From the NCBI GenBank assembly GCA_944324165.1, contig CALUVG010000001.1, positions 112,394-176,393 on the forward strand: a stretch of 64,000 nt of DNA, given 5' to 3'. The notes under the pieces are model-generated. The model was not told the origin of the DNA. It saw only the letters and a list, made by a program, of their open reading frames with translations, and ran no database searches. The position numbers and the translations under genes are program-made. Of this stretch, positions 13,318 to 23,101 are shown one piece after another. This DNA comes from Candidatus Gastranaerophilales bacterium (GTDB taxonomy: Bacteria > Cyanobacteriota > Vampirovibrionia > Gastranaerophilales > Gastranaerophilaceae). Numbering within the stretch: position 1 is the first letter of the stretch; each line of letters opens with the position of its first letter.

Positions 13318-13377
13318 TTGACATGTTATAGCAAATTGAATACAATTTATATGTATACAAGTATAATATATATTCAA
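13318..13377 (+). promoter_or_regulatory. Pilin promoter with overlapping inverted repeat
   Basis: TTGACA (13318-13323), a 17-base spacer and TACAAT (13341-13346) form a strong sigma-70 promoter for the pilin gene. An inverted repeat, TTGAATA (13336-13342) and TATTCAA (13371-13377), begins inside the spacer and covers the -10 box and the start region. A palindromic GTATAC lies between the arms. This is a good candidate operator for the divergent HTH protein. Confidence 0.7.
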
Positions 13378-13400
13378 TAAAATATAACAGGAGGGTATTA

Positions 13401-14228
13401 ATGAAAAACATTACGCAACTTAAATTGTCTGGAAAAGATTACGCAGCGAACTGGAATACAGCATTTACTCTTGCCGAGGTATTAATAACACTCGCAATAA
13501 TAGGAGTAGTTGCCGCAATGACAATTCCAACACTTGTTCAAAAATATCAGGAAAGAGTAATGATAACCAAAGTTAAGAAGTTTTATTCTGTAATAACTAA
13601 TGCCGCAAATCTTGCAATGCTTGAACACGGTACATTGGATACGTGGGATTTGCCAACATCTGTGCTGCCCAACGAAGATAACTCTAATCAGGATGAAGTT
13701 GATGCGGCACACGCCCGGTATGACTTAGTCTGGCAGCGAATTCTGCCTTATTTAAAGGTTGATAAATTTTGTTCATTTGCATCACAGAACTGTGGTCAAA
13801 TATATTCTATATATAATTTACGAGGAGATCAATTGCTTAGTTCCGAATATGCTCGCCATATCACACTTGCAGATGGCACATCAATAGTTTCAAGCTGGTT
13901 TGAAGGAAACTGTAATCTAAAATTTGGCTCCGGCAGATATTTGGAAAATGTCTGTGGTAACTTCGTTATAGATATGAATGGCGAAAAAGGACCTAACAGA
14001 ACAGGGGTAGATTCATTCAGATTTTTGTTTACTAAATACGGTATATATCCAACAGGAACGCACGATTCAACATTAAGTGAACAATATATATTTGATAAAA
14101 ATTGCAATATGACACACGATGATATATATGCAGGTTATGCGTGTACAGCCTGGGTTATAATTAACGGGAATATGGACTACCTAAGATGCAATGACTTAGA
14201 TTGGGGCAGTAAAACAAAATGTGATTAA
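13401..14228 (+). CDS. Type IV pilin-like protein (first copy)
   Basis: The 275-residue protein has a long leader ending in Ala, followed by FTLAEVLITLAIIGVVAA, the hydrophobic N-terminal helix of type IV pilins and pseudopilins with the conserved Glu at mature position 5. The processing site is A/FTLAE instead of the usual G/F. The rest is a globular domain with several cysteines. The C-terminus, CTAWVIINGNMDYLRC and a final KTKC, closely matches that of the third pilin at 58870. GGAGGG precedes the ATG. It is a probable substrate of the prepilin peptidase at 5498. Whether it forms fibres, takes up DNA or serves in secretion cannot be told from the sequence. Confidence 0.88.
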   Translation: MKNITQLKLSGKDYAANWNTAFTLAEVLITLAIIGVVAAMTIPTLVQKYQERVMITKVKKFYSVITNAANLAMLEHGTLDTWDLPTSVLPNEDNSNQDEVDAAHARYDLVWQRILPYLKVDKFCSFASQNCGQIYSIYNLRGDQLLSSEYARHITLADGTSIVSSWFEGNCNLKFGSGRYLENVCGNFVIDMNGEKGPNRTGVDSFRFLFTKYGIYPTGTHDSTLSEQYIFDKNCNMTHDDIYAGYACTAWVIINGNMDYLRCNDLDWGSKTKCD

Positions 14229-14248
14229 ATATCAAAAAATATTGTAAA

Positions 14249-14272
14249 AACGCCGGTCAATTGACCGGCGTT
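14249..14272. terminator. Bidirectional terminator between pilin and winged-helix gene
   Basis: A perfect 24-base GC-rich palindrome (arms AACGCCGGTCAA and its complement) lies between convergent genes. The T-run is on the minus-strand side, so it mainly ends the gene at 14281-14949. Confidence 0.85.
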
Positions 14273-14280
14273 AAATTTAT

Positions 14281-14949
14281 TTAAACATTCAGTATAAATC
14301 CGCCCTTATCAGCATTTTGAAGGTTGTCGCCATCAATTTTTGCTCTGAGATTTTTTATGTACTTGTAAACATAATCTCTAGGCAGATCAAGTAATGCCGC
14401 AAGATCTTTTGCATAAACAATTTTATTTGAGTTTTCACAAAAATAATCAAATACCTTTTGTTCTCTGTCAGTCAAAGCTTTTTTAAACACAATTCTGACA
14501 TCTTCTCTCAAAGTATCAGCAGATACAGCTTTTGTCGCTTTTCTTTTTTCTTGCTTTTCTGCTGTTGATTTTACTGTTTTTTTAGAAGTAGTTTTTGTTT
14601 TTTTCTCTTTTTCGATTTTAATTTTTGGAGCAGACTTTTTCTCTGTTTTTTCAGTTTTTACACTGTCATCCAATTTCAATTTACCAACAGAAAAAGGTGT
14701 TGGAGAAATTTCACGTTCTCTAACCATAGCACGTTCAGCGATTGTACTCAATCTTTCGGTACGTGTCTGCATCCAATCGTCGTCATTAGAGACAACAGGT
14801 TTGCCTTTTAACACAATATCAACAAGATCATTTGTATGTTTTGCTTCTTCTATTTTTTTCCCCAATCTGGCAGCGAATTCTTCTAATGTAATCTTTTCCA
14901 ATGAGCTTCTCCATTGTTTAATCTCTTCTTTGCTCAAGTATTCAGACAT
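14281..14949 (-). CDS. Winged-helix protein with OmpR-like C-terminal domain
   Basis: The 222-residue protein has three parts. An N-terminal helical region (1-90) is of unknown type. A Lys/Thr/Glu-rich low-complexity linker covers about 90-150. The C-terminal domain (about 155-222) reads as an OmpR/PhoB-type winged helix: it starts with LTDREQKVFDYF, contains a recognition-helix-like YVYKYIKNLRAKI and ends in GGFILNV. It lacks a receiver domain, so it is not a classical response regulator. AAGGAGATT precedes the ATG. The gene stands alone between two terminator or promoter regions. A DNA-binding role is likely; the targets are unknown. Confidence 0.65.
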   Translation of the reverse strand: MSEYLSKEEIKQWRSSLEKITLEEFAARLGKKIEEAKHTNDLVDIVLKGKPVVSNDDDWMQTRTERLSTIAERAMVREREISPTPFSVGKLKLDDSVKTEKTEKKSAPKIKIEKEKKTKTTSKKTVKSTAEKQEKRKATKAVSADTLREDVRIVFKKALTDREQKVFDYFCENSNKIVYAKDLAALLDLPRDYVYKYIKNLRAKIDGDNLQNADKGGFILNV

Positions 14950-15058
14950 TCATTAATCTCCTTACTAAAATCTTTTACTATTATAATTTAGCATAAAATA
15001 TATAGAAAAAATCAAAATGTTTCACAACGTAAATTTTTATGTTAAAAGTTAACAATTA

Positions 15059-15730
15059 TTAGTATAATACGCCGGAATCGAGTATTTTTTGAACTTCAGC
15101 CAGCATAATTTCGTGAATTTCTTCTATAGATTTTGTTCCGTCAATAGAAATAAAATTATATTCCTGTTTCATTTTGTTATACTGCTCAAGACATTTGTTT
15201 TGATAAATTTCAAAACTTTTGTAGAAGTCAGTAGAAAATCCTACATCACGCCCGCTTTCATAAAAATCGAGTCCTGTTGTTCCTATAATTCTTTTCAAAA
15301 GAATATCCACAGGCATATCAAGATAGAAAATTAAATCCGGTTCAGGAGCATAATCGTATAAATTTTTAACCCATTCAATATCCTGCCCGCGTACAACATC
15401 GCGTGCCAGAGCAGTATAGTAATATCTGTCCAGAAGAACTATAAAGCCGGATTTTAAAGCCGGAATAATCTGATTTTCAAGACGATCAGTAAAATCCGCG
15501 GCATATAAAAGACTGTATGTTGTTGCATTCAAAAGGTTACGTTCTTTGGCATCGTCAATAACATTAGCTATAAGACGTGACGTTTTCCATTCCGAAACAA
15601 TAACCCCGTATGACTGATCCTGCATTGAACGTTTTAAAAGTTCAAGCTGAGTGGATTTACCTGAACCGTCAGTTCCCTCTATAACTATTAAAAGTCCTTC
15701 ATAGTTATGTTTCTTCTCAAATTCTGCCAT
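15059..15730 (-). CDS. tmk: Thymidylate kinase-like protein (copy 1 of tandem pair)
   Basis: The 223-residue protein is a P-loop nucleotide monophosphate kinase of the thymidylate kinase type. The Walker A motif is GTDGSGKST near residue 18. The dTMP-binding DR motif is in LLDRYYYTALARDV, and there is a lid region around 150-170. It follows the second copy with a one-base overlap (TAATG), so the pair is translationally coupled. The two proteins share length and motif spacing but differ in many positions, which suggests an old duplication. The family normally makes dTDP from dTMP; one copy may have changed substrate. It is not clear which is the housekeeping enzyme. Confidence 0.82.
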   Translation of the reverse strand: MAEFEKKHNYEGLLIVIEGTDGSGKSTQLELLKRSMQDQSYGVIVSEWKTSRLIANVIDDAKERNLLNATTYSLLYAADFTDRLENQIIPALKSGFIVLLDRYYYTALARDVVRGQDIEWVKNLYDYAPEPDLIFYLDMPVDILLKRIIGTTGLDFYESGRDVGFSTDFYKSFEIYQNKCLEQYNKMKQEYNFISIDGTKSIEEIHEIMLAEVQKILDSGVLY

Positions 15731-16404
15731 TAAATTTCCACTCCTTTTGCATTTAAAATTTCTTTCAAAAGTCGTCTTATCTCTACCTGTTTTGTATGTA
15801 TAGAATCTTTGGCGTCCAGTTTGACAAGACCGAATTCATCTACCATTTTTTGATATTCTCTAATCACACGCCCTTGAAAAATAATATAACTTTCATATGG
15901 GTCATTGCTTAATTTCAAATCCATTCCGGCTTCATAGAATTTCGGGGCACGGTTTGCGCAAATTCTTTCCATTGAAGATTGCGGATCAATATCAAAATAA
16001 ACTGCAAGATCAGGTTTAATGGCAAAGTTATAGACTTGTCTGACCCATTGCGGATCAGCCCCTCTTGCCACATCTCTTGCAAAAGCAGTATAAGCATATC
16101 TGTCCGCAAGAACTATAAATCCTGCCTTGAGTGCCGGTTCAATTACCTGTGTAAATCTATCTGCAAAATCTACAGCGTGCAAAAGTGAAAATGTGCGAGG
16201 CGACAACAGATTTTTCTTTTTAGCCAATTTGGTTGTCTGACAGATTAGTTCTGAGGAATTCCACTCGGTGAAAATTACATCTTTACCGCTTGACTTTAAC
16301 CAGTCTCTAAGCAATGTAAGCTGTGTAGATTTGCCTGAGCCGTCAATTCCTTCCACACATACCAATGTTCCTTTTAAATTATGTTTTTCTGTTAGTCTGG
16401 ACAA
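15730..16404 (-). CDS. tmk: Thymidylate kinase-like protein (copy 2 of tandem pair)
   Basis: The 224-residue protein has Walker A GIDGSGKST near residue 18 and a DR motif in LADRYAYTAFARDVARG. It is the upstream member of the tandem pair, and starts one base after the YhaM-like gene ends, so the transcript probably runs ilvC, yhaM-like, tmk copy 2, tmk copy 1. Like copy 1 it keeps a charged C-terminal helix. The lid segment (RAPKFYEAGMDLKLS) is similar in place but not in sequence to that of copy 1. The family assignment is firm; the substrate split between the two copies is unknown. Confidence 0.82.
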   Translation of the reverse strand: MSRLTEKHNLKGTLVCVEGIDGSGKSTQLTLLRDWLKSSGKDVIFTEWNSSELICQTTKLAKKKNLLSPRTFSLLHAVDFADRFTQVIEPALKAGFIVLADRYAYTAFARDVARGADPQWVRQVYNFAIKPDLAVYFDIDPQSSMERICANRAPKFYEAGMDLKLSNDPYESYIIFQGRVIREYQKMVDEFGLVKLDAKDSIHTKQVEIRRLLKEILNAKGVEI

Positions 16405-16405
16405 G

Positions 16406-17248
16406 TTAATCCTCTTTCTTTTCTAATAAAGCAACACTTATTTTACCAAATTTTGCTGATAAATTATCTACAATATGGATAAAATATAAATCAGGTTCAA
16501 GGTCTTTTTCATTCAGATCAATGATAGCCCCCCAATCAGCACGTCCGTGGTGTGCAGCTATCATTCTTGCAACCGCTTTAAACCCTTTATTCATGCATAT
16601 TGAAAATCCATATTGTGAATGAGTTATCCAATCTTTGTGGAAATGTTCATCATAGTCAATCAGTCCGTTTTCTAAATCAACGGTATACTCAAATATTTTA
16701 CCTATATCGTGCAAAATACACGCCATGAAAATATCATCTCTGTTTAATTTGACTTCGCATATTTCCAGATTTTTTTCTGCAAATTTTAAACATTCCAGAA
16801 TATGCACAAGCAGCCCGCCTATATAGTTATGATGCATAACTTTTGCTGCTGGGGCAACTTTTATTTTTTCGCCATATTCGGCAAAAAACTCCGTAAGAAA
16901 ATTTCGTTTCTTCTCATCAGAGATTTTATCAAAAAATGCGGTTAATTTTTTAAACGCCTGTTCTCTTTCATTTTCGTCCAATCCGGTTTTTGCTTCCTTA
17001 ACCAATTCCAAAACTGAAATAAGACAATTATTGAACTTTTCGTTAAATGACGCTGAGATTATGCGGACTAAATTGCCGGTGCGGAAAATTTTCACATCCA
17101 TACGGTTAAGTGTCTCTTCCCAGAGAATGCAGTTCAAAACACTTTCATCTTCGGTATTTTTTAACTGCAGTTTTCCCATTTTTGTACCGGCTTTGGTATC
17201 GCCTATTGAAAATTGTATTACTTCATAAATTACATCTGTACTAAACAT
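16406..17248 (-). CDS. YhaM-like 3'-5' exoribonuclease (OB fold plus HD domain)
   Basis: The 280-residue protein has an N-terminal OB-fold-like segment (about 10-90) and a C-terminal HD domain. The HD domain contains MHHNYIGGLLVHILE, the metal-binding HD pair in CILHDIGKIFEY and a further His pair in AAHHGRADWGA. This order and length fit the YhaM family of Mn-dependent 3'-5' exonucleases acting on RNA or single-stranded DNA. It is placed between ilvC (15 bases upstream) and the tandem thymidylate kinases, which fits nucleotide turnover. The exact substrate is inferred from the family. Confidence 0.85.
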   Translation of the reverse strand: MFSTDVIYEVIQFSIGDTKAGTKMGKLQLKNTEDESVLNCILWEETLNRMDVKIFRTGNLVRIISASFNEKFNNCLISVLELVKEAKTGLDENEREQAFKKLTAFFDKISDEKKRNFLTEFFAEYGEKIKVAPAAKVMHHNYIGGLLVHILECLKFAEKNLEICEVKLNRDDIFMACILHDIGKIFEYTVDLENGLIDYDEHFHKDWITHSQYGFSICMNKGFKAVARMIAAHHGRADWGAIIDLNEKDLEPDLYFIHIVDNLSAKFGKISVALLEKKED

Positions 17249-17263
17249 TATTTTTTATCTCAT

Positions 17264-18328
<1,065 letters not shown>

Positions 18329-18461
18329 TCAAAAGTTACCAAATTATAAAAATTTCTTTTATTATTTTTGGCGGCTTGCGTATCTACAACCATATAGCCG
18401 TTTTTTCGCATAATTTTTCTTCCGCAAAGTTTTATAATGCACAGAGTAAGGAGGAATTTTT

Positions 18462-18755
18462 ATGTCTAAAAAACTTTTAAAAACACTGGATAAAATTATG
18501 GATTCAAGCGGATCTGACAAAATTACTGTATTTACATCGCATTTAAAGATTGACGGAAGAATATTCAAAGCCGAAGGTAAATGTGAAGAATGCAACGATG
18601 ATTATTTAACACTGGAAAATGCATTAATATGTCGTCTTGAAGATTATTGTGCATGTGATGATGACAGCTGTGAATGCAATGATTATATTTGTTTCAGATA
18701 TGACTGGTTAAATATAAATACGGATGATATTGTCGCCTTCAGTATAGTGCAATAA
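18462..18755 (+). CDS. Small acidic Cys-rich hypothetical protein
   Basis: A strong ribosome binding site (AAGGAGG) lies nine bases before the ATG, and a hairpin terminator follows the stop, so this 97-residue reading is very likely real. The protein is acidic and has eight cysteines, mostly in CEECNDD and CACDDDSCEC, a pattern suggesting metal or redox binding. There is no signal peptide or membrane segment. The C-terminal WLNINTDDIVAFSI looks like the end of a small beta fold. I do not recognise the family. It is divergent from ilvC and convergent with the HD-GYP-like gene. Confidence 0.75.
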   Translation: MSKKLLKTLDKIMDSSGSDKITVFTSHLKIDGRIFKAEGKCEECNDDYLTLENALICRLEDYCACDDDSCECNDYICFRYDWLNINTDDIVAFSIVQ

Positions 18756-18765
18756 AATATTTTAA

Positions 18766-18793
18766 AAAAGGTGAGTCTTAAAACTCACCTTTT
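18766..18793. terminator. Bidirectional terminator between 18462 gene and HD-GYP-like gene
   Basis: An 11-base stem (AAAAGGTGAGT and its complement) with a six-base loop has a T-run on the plus strand and an A/T tract on the other side, between two convergent genes. Confidence 0.85.
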
Positions 18794-18796
18794 AGT

Positions 18797-20062
18797 TTAT
18801 ATGATATGGGTCAGGGCCTGTACGACATCAACGTCCCACTTAGTCCCAGCCTCTTTTTGCATAATTTCAATTGCCTGTTCTTTCGGCATTGCTTTTCTGT
18901 AAGGTCTGTCAGAGGTCATTGCAGAAAATGCATCAGCTGCTGCAATGATTCTTGACCCTAATGGTATTGATTGACCTTTTAGACCTTCCGGAGAGCCTGA
19001 GCCGTCAACTCTTTCTGTCTGATAAGTAATATAAGGTACAACTTCTGAAAGGAAATTGATATTCATCAAGAAGTGTACCCCGATATTTGAATGGTTTTTG
19101 ATACGTTTCAAATCTTCCGGTGAGAGTTTGCCATTTGTTGCAAACATCTTTTCAGGAAGTGCGATTTTACCTATATTTAGCAGTAATCCCGCATAATAAA
19201 TCAAATCTGTTGTTTTTTCGTTTAAGCCGAGTTCATGACAGATTTTACGTGCAAGATTTGCGGTATTTTTAGAATGAGAAACTTTGTACTGCCCTTTGGC
19301 ATCAACCGCATTTGCAAGCCGTTCTACAAAAATCTGCTGGTAGTCGCACAAATCACCGATTAAAGCGGTTAATTCCGCTCTGACGTGCTGTAGTTCTGAT
19401 ACTGTTGAATTTTCATCGGCCAGAAGTTTATTTGTATGATCAATTTCGGTTTGCAGAGTCATTGAAGTTGCGAACAGTGACGCAATACTTTCAACCAGTT
19501 CAAGATACTCTTTTGGAATTTCTTTTTCACTGTAAAAAGAAATAACGCCGAGTGTTTTTAAATGACTGTACATCGGAATTGCTGTCATATTGTTTTCAGA
19601 GACAGTTTCTTTTTCATTGAAAGCTTTTTGTACAATATCGTGCAGTTCTGCCTTATCATCACCGGAATATCCTGCAAGAGAAAGCTTTTTATCAGTATCA
19701 TCAAGTCCTTTTGCTATATCTTTTGCCAGATAAATTTGACATGCCGGCACTTCAAGCATTTGCGCGATAGATTGGGCAATAGATGTATAAATAGCATAAT
19801 CTTCCTTACTATTGAAACTCAAAACACATAGAGTATTTTGTAATGAATAAATAGATATCAATTCTTCTAATTGATTTTTAAGACGTAATTTTTTATCTTT
19901 AACACTTGAGCCGATTTTTTTAGCTAAATCTTCAGAAATAAGATGTTCTGAGATAAAATCTCCCAGATTTAATGCAAAAATTTCTTCAATAGGATCCTGT
20001 CCGACAAGAAATTCCGACTGTCCGAACAGAGAAACACCATTTTGCAAATCTTTATTGTCCAT
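18797..20062 (-). CDS. HD-GYP-like protein with degenerate active site, plus GAF-like domain
   Basis: The 421-residue protein has an N-terminal region of unknown type (1-75), a GAF-like sensory domain (about 75-205) and a C-terminal HD-GYP domain (about 240-421). HD-GYP proteins normally hydrolyse cyclic di-GMP. Here the metal ligands are mostly lost: the HD pair is Leu295-Asn296 (in LLLNIGKIALPE), the His pair before the ERxDGSG motif is Gln348-Thr349, and GYP reads GSP (356-358). His263 and Asp377 remain. The protein is therefore probably a sensor or scaffold that no longer cuts cyclic di-GMP. It is transcribed alone. An alternative is that it uses a different metal set, but losing this many ligands makes activity unlikely. 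Confidence 0.85.
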   Translation of the reverse strand: MDNKDLQNGVSLFGQSEFLVGQDPIEEIFALNLGDFISEHLISEDLAKKIGSSVKDKKLRLKNQLEELISIYSLQNTLCVLSFNSKEDYAIYTSIAQSIAQMLEVPACQIYLAKDIAKGLDDTDKKLSLAGYSGDDKAELHDIVQKAFNEKETVSENNMTAIPMYSHLKTLGVISFYSEKEIPKEYLELVESIASLFATSMTLQTEIDHTNKLLADENSTVSELQHVRAELTALIGDLCDYQQIFVERLANAVDAKGQYKVSHSKNTANLARKICHELGLNEKTTDLIYYAGLLLNIGKIALPEKMFATNGKLSPEDLKRIKNHSNIGVHFLMNINFLSEVVPYITYQTERVDGSGSPEGLKGQSIPLGSRIIAAADAFSAMTSDRPYRKAMPKEQAIEIMQKEAGTKWDVDVVQALTHII

Positions 20063-20209
20063 GAAATTTCATTCCTTTTCTACTACATGCCTTTAAATAT
20101 ATATACGGCATGACAATTCAAAAACTTTAATAATTTTAACAAAATTTCATACTTTAGATGGAGAATTTTTTTTAAAAAACTCTTATTCCTTTTATTAAGC
20201 CTGCGGGAA

Positions 20210-21685
20210 TTAATATTTTACTTTTTTTATAGTCCAAAAATCTCTCTGAAAAAAGACAAGAAAAGGAACAATCTCTAAACGCCCAACAAGCATGTTGATT
20301 GTCATTACTATCTTCGAAATATCTGTAAGGCTACTAAATGACCCCATAGGTCCTACGACAGGTCCAAATCCAGGTCCAATATTACCCAGGGCAGTTATAG
20401 AACCTGACAAACCTATAACTACATCTTTTTCTGCAATAGTAATAATTATTGCTCCAATTGCAAATACAATAAAATAGAAAAATATAAATACAAATATCTG
20501 TCTTAAGACATCCGCAGGAACTACACTATTATCAATCTTGATATTCATAACAGCATTAGGGTGCAATATACGCATTAATTCACTTTTCAAAGACTTAAAT
20601 ACCAAAATCCATCTGGTCATTTTTATGCCGCCGCCGGCAGAACTTGCGCAAGACCCCATAAACATTACCATAAACAATAGAACTTGTGCGGTAAAATCCC
20701 AATAAATATAATCTTTACTGGCATTTCCCGTTGAAGTCGTTATACTTATTACCTGATAAAATCCGGAGGTTATACTTTCAAATATAGAATAATTATCATT
20801 ACAATACAGAACAGCCGCTATTGATATTGAAAACAAGCATACCATTATTGTATACACGCGAAATTCTTCATTTTGCCAGAACAGCTTAAAGTTACGGCGG
20901 GTTATTGCCTTGTATTGCAGAATAAAACTTGACCCTGCAATAAACATAAAAATTAATATAATCCAATTAATCAAATTAGAGTGGTATCCCAGAATACTCT
21001 GAGGATTAGGAGAAAATCCACCGGCTGCTAATGTAGAAAATGAATTACAAACAGCATCAAATAGCGGCATACCTGCAAGTTTCAAAAATATAATTTCCAT
21101 AATGGTAAGTACAGCATAAACTTTCCATAAGGCAGATGCTGTATTTCTTATACGCGGTGTAATCTTATCTTCAGTAGGTCCCGGAGCTTCCGCAAAAAAC
21201 ATTTGACGACCTGCAACGGCAAATTGCGGCAATATTGCTATAAATAAAACTATTATACCTAACCCGCCTAACCATTGGGTTAGAGAACGCCAGAAAAAAA
21301 ATGCTTTTTCATAATTATAGTTTGTTAAAATCGTTGCTCCTGTGGTTGTTATACCGGAAACGGCTTCAAAAAGACTGTCAAGAAAATTAATCCCATAAAA
21401 CATATAAGGAATTGCTGACAAAATTCCGAAAATAATCCATGATACGGTTACAATAAACAAAGCCTCAGATTTTTTTATATCATTTATATTTTCAACGCGC
21501 CATGCATCCGGTACAAATCGTCTTAAAATATATCCGCCAATAATACCTATTAATGCAGAAGTTACAAATGGAAGTATACTCTGAGTTTCATGATAATATA
21601 ACCCGACAGGAACAGGTGCTAAGACAACTATTCCTATATATATCATTATAAGTCCGATTGCATTCGCCAAATAATTTAACCGCAT
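20210..21685 (-). CDS. trkH: Trk-type potassium uptake channel subunit
   Basis: TrkH is the membrane subunit of the low-affinity potassium system. The 491-residue protein has the four pore-loop repeats with their selectivity glycines: GITTTGA, STLAAGGF, SITTSTGNA and ALGNIGPGFG. This matches the TrkH/KtrB layout, and the N-terminal pair of extra helices makes it TrkH-like. The start codon directly abuts the stop of trkA (TAGATG), so the two are coupled. The pair is the only potassium transport locus in the window. Confidence 0.95.
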   Translation of the reverse strand: MRLNYLANAIGLIMIYIGIVVLAPVPVGLYYHETQSILPFVTSALIGIIGGYILRRFVPDAWRVENINDIKKSEALFIVTVSWIIFGILSAIPYMFYGINFLDSLFEAVSGITTTGATILTNYNYEKAFFFWRSLTQWLGGLGIIVLFIAILPQFAVAGRQMFFAEAPGPTEDKITPRIRNTASALWKVYAVLTIMEIIFLKLAGMPLFDAVCNSFSTLAAGGFSPNPQSILGYHSNLINWIILIFMFIAGSSFILQYKAITRRNFKLFWQNEEFRVYTIMVCLFSISIAAVLYCNDNYSIFESITSGFYQVISITTSTGNASKDYIYWDFTAQVLLFMVMFMGSCASSAGGGIKMTRWILVFKSLKSELMRILHPNAVMNIKIDNSVVPADVLRQIFVFIFFYFIVFAIGAIIITIAEKDVVIGLSGSITALGNIGPGFGPVVGPMGSFSSLTDISKIVMTINMLVGRLEIVPFLVFFQRDFWTIKKVKY

Positions 21686-23023
21686 CTATTTTACCTTAAA
21701 AAATTCTTTTATAGCATTTGCGTTATCCGCTTTTGTGAAAATTATCAATGTATCATTAGTATAAATTTCTGTATCACCTTTTGGTATAATAACCAGATTT
21801 CTACGCTGAATTACTCCTATTATAGAATGAGCAGGAAAACGTAAATCCATTATTCGTTTTCTGTGGAACTCAGATACAACATTAATTTCTAAAACTTCTC
21901 CCTGTCCCTGTTCAACTGTTGCAAGTATATCAACATCATTTTCAGCTAGATCATTCTTTACTTCATTTATCGCAGAATTCTTAGGAGAAATAGCAATATC
22001 TATCCCCACTTTTTCAAAAAGCGGGATATTTAAAACTTTGGAAACCCTTGCAATAACACGCTTAACCCCGAGCTGCTTTGCCAGTAGAGAACACAAAAGA
22101 TTCCGTTCATCATTATTCGTAACGCTTATTACTACATCACTGGAGCCTATTTCCTCTTCATCAAGCAGTTTTAAATTTGTGCCATCACCGTTAATAACCA
22201 GAGTACTGTTAAGCTGCTCACACAAACACTGACAACGTGCATAATCCATTTCTATAATTTTTGTTTTAATTTTCAATGCTTCTAAATTTTTAGCAAGCAT
22301 TAATCCGACAGTTCCGCCTCCAATTACAGCTGCTGATTTTACATACTCTTTTTCATGGAAAAAAGTACCCGCTAAGATATCAAGAGAATGAGCTGTTCCC
22401 ATAAAAATTAATTTATCACCATCCAGCAGAGTAGTTTCGCCGTTAGGGATAAAAAGCTCGCTGTTTCTTGTAATCCCAACAATTAATGTCCCGTTTGTAA
22501 ACCCGCAGTCTTTAACTTTTTTATTTACTATTGAATGGTTAGGGTTAAGCTTATATTCAAGCAATCTGGCACGTCCATCAGCAAAATTTTCTACATCTAA
22601 TGCATGGGCAACTGTTACTATTCTAAATATTTCTTGTGTAAGTAATTCTTCCGGCCATATGATGTAATCAATAAAAAAATCACCGGTTGAATCGTTACGT
22701 TCAAAATTCAGTGTATTTTTGTATTCTTCTTTACTGACAAAACAGATTGTTTTAACATGCCCGACGCGTTTTGCTGAAAGACACGCCACAATATTTGCTT
22801 CATCAATAGCTGTACAAGCAATAAAGATATCCGCATTAAAAATATCAGCACACTTCAAAACATTTATATCAGACGCATTTCCCTGTATAAAACTAATATC
22901 TAACTGATTAAATTCAGCCGTTCTATTTTCTTCTTTATCAATTATTGTTATATCGTGGTCTTCAAAAAATTCGGTAGCCAGCAGGCATCCTATTTCTGTA
23001 GCCCCATAAATTACTATCTTCAT
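21686..23023 (-). CDS. trkA: Trk system regulatory NAD-binding protein
   Basis: TrkA binds NAD(H) on the cytoplasmic side and gates TrkH. The 445-residue protein has the expected double RCK layout: two Rossmann halves (1-135 and about 230-365), each followed by a TrkA-C domain. The first glycine motif reads GATEIG instead of the usual GAGxVG, and the second is GGGTVG. No clear Shine-Dalgarno precedes the ATG at 23023. It lies directly upstream of trkH on the same strand, and is divergent from the kinase-like gene at 23102 with only 78 bases between. Confidence 0.95.
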   Translation of the reverse strand: MKIVIYGATEIGCLLATEFFEDHDITIIDKEENRTAEFNQLDISFIQGNASDINVLKCADIFNADIFIACTAIDEANIVACLSAKRVGHVKTICFVSKEEYKNTLNFERNDSTGDFFIDYIIWPEELLTQEIFRIVTVAHALDVENFADGRARLLEYKLNPNHSIVNKKVKDCGFTNGTLIVGITRNSELFIPNGETTLLDGDKLIFMGTAHSLDILAGTFFHEKEYVKSAAVIGGGTVGLMLAKNLEALKIKTKIIEMDYARCQCLCEQLNSTLVINGDGTNLKLLDEEEIGSSDVVISVTNNDERNLLCSLLAKQLGVKRVIARVSKVLNIPLFEKVGIDIAISPKNSAINEVKNDLAENDVDILATVEQGQGEVLEINVVSEFHRKRIMDLRFPAHSIIGVIQRRNLVIIPKGDTEIYTNDTLIIFTKADNANAIKEFFKVK

Positions 23024-23101
23024 ACTGTTTAAATTCTAAATCAAATATAAAAATTTTACAAGTTTGAGCAAATTTTAATCTTCACAGCATTTACAAAAAA
23101 T

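Noticed and set aside
18362..18595. Minus-strand ORF over the small Cys-rich gene
   Set aside because: It is antisense to the 18462-18755 gene, which has a strong ribosome binding site and a terminator.
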